Source of the DNA: CAVOBC01 sp963693635
Lineage (GTDB): Bacteria > Pseudomonadota > Gammaproteobacteria > Pseudomonadales > Azotimanducaceae
DNA: 7,642 bases
NCBI GenBank assembly: GCA_963693635.1
Contig: CAVOBC010000232.1
Coordinates: 1-7,642 of the forward strand
Direction of reading: 5' to 3'
The notes beneath the pieces were generated by a model. The model had not been told where the DNA came from and did no database searches. It worked only from the letters and a program-made list of their open reading frames with translations. Below, piece by piece: positions 1 to 5,762 of this stretch. The translations under genes were made by a program, and so were the position numbers. Positions within the stretch are counted from its first letter, which is position 1, and every line of letters starts with the position of its first letter.

Positions 1-15
1 TTAGGAGACAATTTT

Positions 16-32
16 TGGCCAAGAATTGGTCA
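16..32. repeat. Small hairpin at left edge
   Basis: Seven-base arms (TGGCCAA at 16-22 and TTGGTCA at 26-32, one G-T pair) around a GAA loop, lying just past the stop codon of the minus-strand membrane protein gene. On the minus strand it is followed by A-rich, not T-rich, sequence, so it is not a canonical intrinsic terminator. Its core CCAAGAATTG also occurs in the arm of the large inverted repeat at 3402-3434. The rest of 1-70 shows no gene. Confidence 0.35.
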
Positions 33-70
33 GAGCATCGTCTGCCGATCGCCTCACAAGATCCCGCGAA

Positions 71-1387
71 TCAGACCAGCCGAGATGAGATGACACTGCG
101 TGCAATACCCCTGTACACGAGGGTTACGACCACTGCCTCAAGCAGAAAGCCCATGAGCAGAATCAACGTGGCAGTCCTGTGATCGAGTGCTTCAACGAGC
201 AATAGCGCTTGCCCGACAACGTAGATGCCAACCACGCGAATGATCCCACCCAGCGCCATCCCGGACGTCTTGCGCGCCACCATCAGCAGACCATGGTAAT
301 AGTTGCGCCACAATATGAGAGCGGGCAGCAGGCTCATGAGCAAGAGCACCTCACGCGCAAAGGCCAACACCCGACCTTCGATGCCAATCAGGTCAGCAAG
401 TAAAAACCGGGACACGGGTGTCGCCACCACCAGCAGCATGACGCCGATGATCCCTGCGCCGATCAGCAGCATGAACAAACGCTTCGACGGGAGTTCGCCA
501 GCCCCAAAGGTCACGAAAAAATGGCGGAACTGATTGGCAGTCATCTGGAACAGACTCGCGAGATCGAAGCCGACCCGGAGCGCCGCAATACTAATGATCG
601 CGTCCGGCGTTCTCGCGATCAGCGCATAGAGTACCGGCCGCGATATCGCAAACATGATGCCCGTCGTCGCGACCGGCAGGAAAAAGCCGAAGAGTTCCCG
701 CAGCCCCACACTTTCGTGCTCAGGTTCACCCGGCATCCGGTAGTTGCGGTTAACGACGTACAGCAAGCCCGCCAGGTGCGTGCACGCAGACAGGATCTGG
801 GCACCGACCAACACGTGGGGCGCCGACAAATCGAGCGAGAAACCGGCCAGGAGCGCGGCGATCATCGTTCCCATCTGCACCAGATTGAGGATCGTTACCT
901 GGCCGGTCAGCCGATTCTGCACCAGCAGCCCGACAAGGAACTGGCGGATTCCGTCGATCAGCATGAGCGGAATGAAAAGCTGGAGGTAGTCGACAATCCG
1001 TGCAATTACAACAACATCGACGTCGTAGACGACCCCGATGAACCACGGCCCAACCCGCGTGAACGCGAGCGCTGCCATGCCGATCGACAGAACGCCTGAA
1101 GCAAGGAGTACAAACGTGAGACACGTGACAAGCCCATGCCGCGAGCGCGCGTAGACGTTCGACATCTGCGACACAAAGTTAACGGCCGCATGGAAAAGGC
1201 CGAACAACCCGCCGGCAAGCGCAAAGATCGCGAGTTCAGTGACCGCCTCCGGATATCGCGCGAGGATGCCATTTTGAAACTGACCCGCGAGCACCATGGC
1301 AGCGCCAGTCAACGCAAGCGGCCAGTAAAACCGCCAATAGATGGCGAGGGTTCCGGGTTCACCCGTGCTGAGCAGTCGTAGAGTCAT
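71..1387 (-). CDS. ANKH-like membrane transporter of the MOP flippase superfamily
   Basis: A 438-residue polytopic inner-membrane protein with about twelve hydrophobic segments spread over its whole length, as in MATE/MOP transporters. Several local stretches resemble vertebrate ANKH (progressive ankylosis protein) as I recall it: WPLAL near residue 22, ISRP at 248-251, an LIGIEG stretch near 333 (ANKH has IIGVD), and GLLMVARK followed by IIRVVGIY at 366-389 (ANKH has GWLMTLKK then VLRIIVLI). Human ANKH exports ATP/pyrophosphate and citrate; the substrate here is unknown. The frame is open upstream to 1549, but the added 54 residues are Arg-rich and look non-coding, so I chose the ATG at 1387; its ribosome binding site is weak, so the start is uncertain. 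It is transcribed away from the MBL-fold gene on its right. A general lipid/polysaccharide flippase or MATE exporter is the alternative. Membrane transporter is certain; ANKH-like is probable. Confidence 0.75.
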   Translation of the reverse strand: MTLRLLSTGEPGTLAIYWRFYWPLALTGAAMVLAGQFQNGILARYPEAVTELAIFALAGGLFGLFHAAVNFVSQMSNVYARSRHGLVTCLTFVLLASGVLSIGMAALAFTRVGPWFIGVVYDVDVVVIARIVDYLQLFIPLMLIDGIRQFLVGLLVQNRLTGQVTILNLVQMGTMIAALLAGFSLDLSAPHVLVGAQILSACTHLAGLLYVVNRNYRMPGEPEHESVGLRELFGFFLPVATTGIMFAISRPVLYALIARTPDAIISIAALRVGFDLASLFQMTANQFRHFFVTFGAGELPSKRLFMLLIGAGIIGVMLLVVATPVSRFLLADLIGIEGRVLAFAREVLLLMSLLPALILWRNYYHGLLMVARKTSGMALGGIIRVVGIYVVGQALLLVEALDHRTATLILLMGFLLEAVVVTLVYRGIARSVISSRLV

Positions 1388-1534
1388 CTTGCGAAATCGG
1401 GTCTCGCTGACCTGCCGCACGCGCGTCTGATCGGCCCGCTCGTGGACGAAAGCGGGGTATCTTACACGAGCCGTGACGCGGCACTGGCGATCCGATTGCA
1501 TCCCGCGGTGCGCCGCCGCCTCAGCTCGCACGCT

Positions 1535-1563
1535 TTGAGTTTGGCGCAATTATTGCGTCTATT
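1535..1563 (+). promoter_or_regulatory. Possible sigma-70 promoter for the MBL-fold gene
   Basis: TTGAGT at 1535-1540 and TCTATT at 1558-1563 are separated by 17 bases and match four of six positions each (−35 TTGACA, −10 TATAAT). The site lies about 58 bases before a good ribosome binding site and ATG at 1621. The spacer is filled by a perfect palindrome, which could be an operator. The rest of the divergent spacer 1388-1620 shows nothing further that I recognise. Confidence 0.35.
1545..1557. repeat. 13-base palindrome in promoter spacer
   Basis: CGCAATTATTGCG is a perfect inverted repeat (six-base arms, one central T). It sits between the candidate −35 and −10 boxes in a divergent spacer, a position where repressors commonly bind. 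No regulator gene is visible nearby to pair it with. Confidence 0.5.
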
Positions 1564-1611
1564 GGCGAGCTCGATCAATGTGCGCTTTGGGCGGGCGTGT
1601 CACCATCGGGC

Positions 1612-1618
1612 GGGAGAG
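1612..1618 (+). promoter_or_regulatory. Ribosome binding site deciding the MBL-fold start
   Basis: GGGAGAG precedes ATG 1621, with the GGAG core four bases from it. The ATG frame closes after seven codons (TAG 1642-1644). Adding one G to the run at 1631-1633 joins it to the frame that runs through ATG 1671 into the MBL-fold protein. ATG 1671 has no comparable ribosome binding site, which argues that 1621 is the original start. Confidence 0.4.
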
Positions 1619-1620
1619 AT

Positions 1621-2388
1621 ATGACCTCCTGGGTCGCTCTCTAGCTCCCCCGTCCCCCGGGGTGCACCGTATGTCCTGGTCCCCCAAGTGGCTCGTCGAG
1701 TACGATCAACTGGACCCAGCGCTTTGCCGCATCAGCGCGACCAATCCAGCCGCCAAAGAAGTCAAAGAGCGCATCAATCCCGGAAAGCGCTACGCCTACT
1801 TTCTGACGCACAAGGCCGGCAACGTCCTCTTCCACGGCCCGGACTACAAGCGCTTCTATGACCTGCACAGCGAATTCTTCGACGGTCTGGGCGGCATTGC
1901 GCACCATGTTTTACCCACGCTCCGGAGACCTCGCCCGTGTGTGAGAAGATCGCGGCCCGGTGGGGCACGAAGCACTGGTTGCCGCGCTCGACTTTGCGTA
2001 CTTGAAACCGGCGGTCAAGGGCGTCGACTTTAAACCCGTGCCCGTTGCACGGCGGTTCCTGACTAACATCAAGCCTGTCCACCTGCCGGGCACACCCCAG
2101 GCTATCTCTTGAGGCGACCTGGCAGGAAGTACCTGCTTTCTGGCGACCTCCTGGGTCCGGCGACCCCTCAAAGACAAACCGTGGAACGCTGCGGTGAGTC
2201 ATCCGCTGATGGTTGATGCCGGACTCGCCAGCATCGAGGTGGTAAGGGGACTTCGCTTCGATGCCTTCCTGCCGAACAAGGGCTATGCCGCCAACCCCGT
2301 CCCGTGGGCCGCTGACGACAAGATGGTCATTCTGGATGAAGCGCGCGACTCAGTCGCGCGCAAACACAAAGGCAGCAGAACAGCCTGA
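1621..2388 (+). pseudogene. Metallo-beta-lactamase-fold protein, broken by several frameshifts
   Basis: No single frame spans this gene, but pieces in successive frames join into one protein of about 255 residues. Frame one from ATG 1671 reads SWSPKWLVEYDQ through AYFLTHKAGNVLFH to about 1912. The next frame gives THAPETSPVCEKIAARWG (1913-2002), the next LKPAVKGVDF to HLPG (2002-2090), the next HTPG and LLSGDLLGPATPQ (2091-2170), and the last KPWNAAVSHPLM to the stop at 2388. HLPGHTPG followed by SGDLL is typical of the MBL-fold hydrolase superfamily. Each shift is repaired by one base in a short run: T added near 1912, T near 2003, G near 2090, one A removed near 2172. The usual HxHxDH zinc motif appears as THAPETS and the usual late His is replaced (LPNKGY), so even the restored protein may not be a classic zinc hydrolase. 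The conservative start is ATG 1671. It faces the SDR gene, 43 bases away. Either a decayed gene or one damaged by sequencing indels. Confidence 0.65.
2341..2361. repeat. 21-base GC-rich palindrome
   Basis: GCGCGCGACT and AGTCGCGCGC form perfect ten-base arms around a single C. It lies inside the 3' end of the MBL-fold gene, where it encodes part of an EARDSVARK helix, about 30 bases before the stop. It could fold in the transcript, but no T-run follows, so I do not call it a terminator. Confidence 0.5.
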
Positions 2389-2431
2389 CCCCAGGTGCCG
2401 GGCGGGCAGCCCCGGGACGTGAGATCACGCG

Positions 2432-3283
2432 TCAATCCTGCTCCTGAATCCGCTCCAGTATCGCCTGAAAGCGACTCGGCTCACCGGTTACGACACGTCG
2501 CGTACCTGCTGTCAGGCCACCGTCGACGACAAAACGTTGGCCAGTAATGAACGTGGATTCATCGCTCGCAAGAAAGAGCGCCATGTTGCCGATGTCGACA
2601 CCCTTGCCGGCACGATCAATCGGCGTACTCATCGATTCGGTCTCTTCGAGTTCTGCGATGAACTGCATGCGCTGGTCCCAGCTCATGTTCGCCTGACCGG
2701 CAAAGATCGCCGTCGCGATGAAGCCGGGGCATATCGCGTTGACCCGGATGTTGTCTGGGCCCAACTCCAGCGCCGTTGACTTGCTGAGGTTGATTACTGC
2801 CGCTTTCATGGCACTGTAAACATGGGGCCCCCAGCCACCGCGCAGTCCGGCGACAGACGCGGTATTGATGATGCTGCCTCCTTCGCCCTGCGCCTTCATA
2901 ACCCGAGACGCGTGCTTTATGCCGGCGAGCACGCCCGTGAACAGCACGTCCACCGTGTATCGATAGAAATCAGCAAGCTCCAGGGTCTCCAACTCGCCCG
3001 CAACCCCGCCGAAACCCGCATTGTTAAACATGCAGTCCAGCCGCCCAAACTCGGCCACTGCGCGGTCAACCAGGACCTCGACCTCGGCCTCTTTGCTTAC
3101 GTCGGCAGTCTGATATCGCACATTCGGTCCCAGCTCAGCGACCAGCCGTTCGCCGGGCTCATCTTGTACATCACCGATGACGACGCGCGCGCCTTCCTCA
3201 AGAAAACGGCGCACAGTGCCAAGCCCCATACCGGACGCCCCACCTGTAATGATCGCCACCTTGCCTTCCAGTCTTCCTGCCAT
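2432..3283 (-). CDS. Short-chain dehydrogenase/reductase (SDR family oxidoreductase)
   Basis: A 283-residue classical SDR, a soluble Rossmann-fold NAD(P)-dependent alcohol dehydrogenase or ketone reductase. Visible motifs: TGGASGMG cofactor loop at 13-20, Asp38 at the end of strand two (favours NAD over NADP), DV at 61-62, NNAG at 87-90, catalytic Ser143, Tyr156 and Lys160 in YSAMK, and PGF at 186-188. The catalytic-tetrad Asn region reads TVDVLFTG, as in many cyclopentanol/levodione-type SDRs. The protein is about 30 residues longer than the usual 250 because of a C-terminal tail after the GQRFVVDGG motif. The start is well supported: ATG 3283 is preceded by AAGGGG six bases away. The gene is intact and stands alone, facing the MBL-fold gene and diverging from the sensor gene. 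Substrate cannot be told from the sequence. Confidence 0.93.
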   Translation of the reverse strand: MAGRLEGKVAIITGGASGMGLGTVRRFLEEGARVVIGDVQDEPGERLVAELGPNVRYQTADVSKEAEVEVLVDRAVAEFGRLDCMFNNAGFGGVAGELETLELADFYRYTVDVLFTGVLAGIKHASRVMKAQGEGGSIINTASVAGLRGGWGPHVYSAMKAAVINLSKSTALELGPDNIRVNAICPGFIATAIFAGQANMSWDQRMQFIAELEETESMSTPIDRAGKGVDIGNMALFLASDESTFITGQRFVVDGGLTAGTRRVVTGEPSRFQAILERIQEQD

Positions 3284-3289
3284 GATTCA

Positions 3290-3295
3290 CCCCTT
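3290..3295 (-). promoter_or_regulatory. Ribosome binding site of the SDR
   Basis: Read on the minus strand, AAGGGG lies six bases before ATG 3283. This fixes the SDR start. Confidence 0.7.
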
Positions 3296-3401
3296 GTTTT
3301 CCTGCCATTTCAAGCCGTTGATTGTTGGTGCTGCCGTAGGCAAGACGCCCCCGCCCTCCCCACGCTGGCGCTGAGGGGTGACCCGGGTGAACTCGTTCCC
3401 G

Positions 3402-3434
3402 TCCCAAGAATTGTCATCCTGACAATTCTTGGGA
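3402..3434. repeat. Perfect 33-base inverted repeat, possible operator
   Basis: Fifteen-base arms, TCCCAAGAATTGTCA and its exact complement, flank a three-base TCC loop. It lies 119 bases upstream of the SDR start and 268 bases upstream of the sensor start. Neither side has a T-run, so it does not look like an intrinsic terminator. A dimeric-regulator operator or a REP-like dispersed palindrome fits better; part of the arm (CCAAGAATTG) recurs at 19-28. Confidence 0.8.
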
Positions 3435-3692
3435 GTCGGTTTGCAAACGAACCTCGCATGTTCTCGCAGAAAAGACGCATGCGGAAAAGAGCTTACAGAA
3501 GCAGCTCACATCACACCCGTTCAGCATACACCTGACCAACAATCTTGAAGAGAACGGGAACCAGAGCGGTAGTACACTAGCAGCATCTCACGGTGGCGGA
3601 TCACCGCGTTGTCGCGCAGGGAACACCGCACTACCTTGCTTTAGTTCCATGAAAGGGTGCTGAAAAGCGGCCTGCTGGCCCGAAACGCGATT

Positions 3693-3696
3693 GGAG
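3693..3696 (+). promoter_or_regulatory. Ribosome binding site of the sensor gene
   Basis: GGAG lies six bases before ATG 3703, supporting that start. Confidence 0.6.
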
Positions 3697-3702
3697 TGAG
3701 GC

Positions 3703-4746
3703 ATGCCCGGCGACAACTATCTGAAAGTTGAACTCTACGATCAGGTTGAAAAAAAACCTGCCATCTTCGAGTTTCTGCAGTCAGGGTCGCTTGATGGCAT
3801 CTGCTACTGGGATCTCGAGCAACCTGAGAACGAGCGGATGAGTCCGCGTTTCTGGGAGACCCTCGGTTACGATCCGACAAGTCGCGAGCACACCCCTTCT
3901 GAATGGCAGGACGTGATTAACCAGGATGATCTTGCCATAGCGCTCGACAACTTCAAAAAGCACTGCGCAGACCCGTCGCACCCATACGATCAGAGCGTGC
4001 GCTACCTACACGCAGACGGGTCGACCGTCTGGGTGCGGTGTCGCGGCCTCGCCATCCGGGATGACGCGGGCAACGCCGTACGCATGCTGGATGCACACAC
4101 TGATATCACAGCGCAGTTGTTGGCGGAGGATAAGCTACGAGCTACGCAGAAAGTACAAGAGCAGGACGCGGCCCGTTACCGGAGCCTGCCGACTTCAATC
4201 TCCTCGGCACATCTGCGCTTTAACGTCGCCCAGAAGCCTGCAGATTCGTTCAACGTGCTGCTCGACGAACTCCTCGAAGCCACAGGCAGCGAGTATGGCG
4301 TCATCGGCGAGGTCCCACCCAACGACCGCGGAGAACCCTTCCTCAAAACCCACGCCATAACCAACATCACCTGGAATGCCGAGACTCGCGACTTCTACGC
4401 CCGAAATGCGCCCGAGGGCCTTGAGTTCTTCAATCTGGAATCGCTCTTCGGCAAAGTCTTGACAACGAGGGAAGCCGTAATTGCCAACGACGCGCCCAAC
4501 GATTCACGGAGGGGGGGCGTCCCGGGGCGCCATCCGCCCCTCAACGCGTTCCTTGGTTTGCCGTTCCACTACAATAACCAGATGGTTGGCATGGTTGGCA
4601 TCGCCAACAAACCCGGTGGCTATGACGACAGCGACGTCGAGTTTCTGCAGCCACTCACCCTGACCTGCGCTCATCTCGTCACGATTCACCGACAGAATCG
4701 GAACGCCAACGTCTGGATGAGCAACTGCGACACACGCAAAAGTTAG
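3703..4746 (+). CDS. PAS-GAF sensor half of a split hybrid histidine kinase
   Basis: A 347-residue soluble protein with no membrane segment or signal peptide, so a cytoplasmic sensor. A PAS fold (PAS_3 type) covers about residues 25-138: YWDLE near 35, RFWETLGY near 49, and the closing GNAVRMLDAHTDIT. A short charged linker follows, then a GAF domain at about 180-330 with LLDELLEATGSEYGVIGE, FFNLESLFGKVLTT and FLGLPF followed by MVGMVGIANKPGGYD. The last dozen residues of this frame are out of family: adding one G to the pair at 4700-4701 gives NRERQRLDEQLRHTQKLESLG, the normal helix into a HisKA domain, which is read in the next frame. So this and the following entry were one gene. The ligand of PAS or GAF is not predictable. 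It starts a plus-strand run that continues to the dehydratase, and it may have sensed a compound handled by the neighbours. Confidence 0.82.
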   Translation: MPGDNYLKVELYDQVEKKPAIFEFLQSGSLDGICYWDLEQPENERMSPRFWETLGYDPTSREHTPSEWQDVINQDDLAIALDNFKKHCADPSHPYDQSVRYLHADGSTVWVRCRGLAIRDDAGNAVRMLDAHTDITAQLLAEDKLRATQKVQEQDAARYRSLPTSISSAHLRFNVAQKPADSFNVLLDELLEATGSEYGVIGEVPPNDRGEPFLKTHAITNITWNAETRDFYARNAPEGLEFFNLESLFGKVLTTREAVIANDAPNDSRRGGVPGRHPPLNAFLGLPFHYNNQMVGMVGIANKPGGYDDSDVEFLQPLTLTCAHLVTIHRQNRNANVWMSNCDTRKS

Positions 4747-4829
4747 AGAGCCTCGGCGTACTCGCCGGTGGTATCGCTTACGACTTCAACAATGTACTCA
4801 CCAGCATCCTCGGCCACGCTGACCTCGCG

Positions 4830-5723
4830 ATGCTGGAACTTTCCAACACGCATCCAATTCGCCCGCTGCTGCAGTCCGTCATGCAGGGTGCCCAGCAAGC
4901 CCCCGAACTGACTAACCAGATGCTAGCTTACTCGGGCCAGGGTCTGTTCATGATGGAGCCTCTCGATGTCTCGCTGCTTAGTGAGGACGTGACCCGACTG
5001 CTGGAGATGTCAGTTTCGAAGAACTGTGTGCTCAAACTCAAGCTCACGAGCGGCTTGCCGCCCGTGGAGGCCGATGCCGCCCAATTGCGCCAGATTCTGA
5101 TGAACCTCGCCATCAATGCCTCTGAAGCGATCGAGGAGTGCAGTGGCGTGGTCCCCGTGACGACCGGCGCGATGACCTGTGACCGCGAATGCCTCGACTC
5201 CATGCTCACCGACCTGGCATTGGAGGAGGGCGCTTATGTCTACATGGAGGTCGCTGATACGGGTAGCGGGATGTCCGACGATGTGATCAGCGCGACCAGT
5301 GGCACCGAGGCGTCATTGATCACCGGCGGTGGAACTGTCCTTATCCTCGACGACGAAGAATCGGTGCTCACCATCGGTCGTCGCATGCTTGAGCGCATGG
5401 GCTTTCAGGTGATGCAGGCCCCGGATGGCAACGAAGCCATGGCTATTTTCGCGTCACTCGAGAGTGAAATCAGACTGGCTCTGCTTGATCTGACGACGCC
5501 ACACATGGACGGCGAAGAGACATTTCGCCGAATGCGCCAGTTGAACAGCAGTGTGCGCGTGGTACTTTCAAGCGGTTACAACGAACAATCGGTCACCAGT
5601 CGTTTTGCCGGGAAGGGCCTCGCCGGGTTCATCCAGAAGCCCTACCTCTTTGAGCAACTGCAGGACGCGATGGCAGAAGCGCTTGGCATCAACGATGCCA
5701 GGATCGTCGATAACAAAGACTAA
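4830..5723 (+). CDS. Degenerate histidine kinase plus receiver domain (second half of split hybrid kinase)
   Basis: The homologous frame begins near 4702, before the first ATG at 4830, so the listed start is only the first available ATG. Upstream in this frame, KLESLGVLAGGIAYDFNN (from 4740) is a HisKA H-box with Tyr where the phosphorylated His belongs. From ATG 4830: rest of the dimerisation helices, N-box QLRQILMNLAINASEAI (Asn96), and DTGSGM (143-148). The following ATP-binding part, with F and G2 boxes, is missing: within about 15 residues the protein jumps to GGGTVLILDDEE, the receiver. The receiver (about 167-288) is complete: acidic pair Asp174/Asp175, phospho-acceptor Asp220 in LLDLTTPHMDG, Ser247/248 and Lys270-Pro271. 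It therefore cannot autophosphorylate in the usual way. It is either a decayed kinase or a sensor-linked receiver phosphorylated by another kinase. It ends 39 bases before the dehydratase. Confidence 0.8.
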   Translation: MLELSNTHPIRPLLQSVMQGAQQAPELTNQMLAYSGQGLFMMEPLDVSLLSEDVTRLLEMSVSKNCVLKLKLTSGLPPVEADAAQLRQILMNLAINASEAIEECSGVVPVTTGAMTCDRECLDSMLTDLALEEGAYVYMEVADTGSGMSDDVISATSGTEASLITGGGTVLILDDEESVLTIGRRMLERMGFQVMQAPDGNEAMAIFASLESEIRLALLDLTTPHMDGEETFRRMRQLNSSVRVVLSSGYNEQSVTSRFAGKGLAGFIQKPYLFEQLQDAMAEALGINDARIVDNKD

Positions 5724-5735
5724 AACAAAGATTAA
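5712..5735. repeat. 12-base tandem repeat over the receiver stop codon
   Basis: AACAAAGACTAA and AACAAAGATTAA lie head to tail with one mismatch; the TAA of the first copy (5721-5723) is the stop of the receiver gene. This looks like a small slippage duplication in the 39-base gap before the dehydratase. Confidence 0.6.
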
Positions 5736-5762
5736 AACTATGACGAGAGGCAACAGGCAAGC

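Larger units (their letters stand above)
3284..3702. other. Divergent intergenic region with palindromes
   Basis: This 419-base spacer separates the SDR (minus) from the sensor gene (plus), so it should hold promoters for both. It contains the SDR ribosome binding site, a doubled GGGTGA with overlapping GGGTGACCC and ACCCGGGT palindromes (3376-3390), the large inverted repeat at 3402-3434, and a ten-base palindrome GTTTGCAAAC at 3439-3448. TACACT at 3573-3578 could be a −10 box for the sensor gene, but no −35 box is well placed. I see no convincing gene in it. Confidence 0.55.

Noticed and set aside
521..1099. 192-codon plus-strand open frame
   Set aside because: It lies wholly antisense to the membrane transporter; its translation is charged, low in hydrophobic order and resembles no family.
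1388..1549. N-terminal extension of the transporter frame
   Set aside because: The 54 added residues are Arg-rich without hydrophobic or family-like content; ATG 1387 gives a normal-length protein starting just before the first membrane segment.
3402..3434. Intrinsic terminator
   Set aside because: Strong stem but no T-run on either strand and it sits upstream of both flanking genes.
2822..3535. 237-codon plus-strand open frame
   Set aside because: Mostly antisense to the SDR, whose motifs are complete; the frame only extends by chance into the spacer and over the palindrome.
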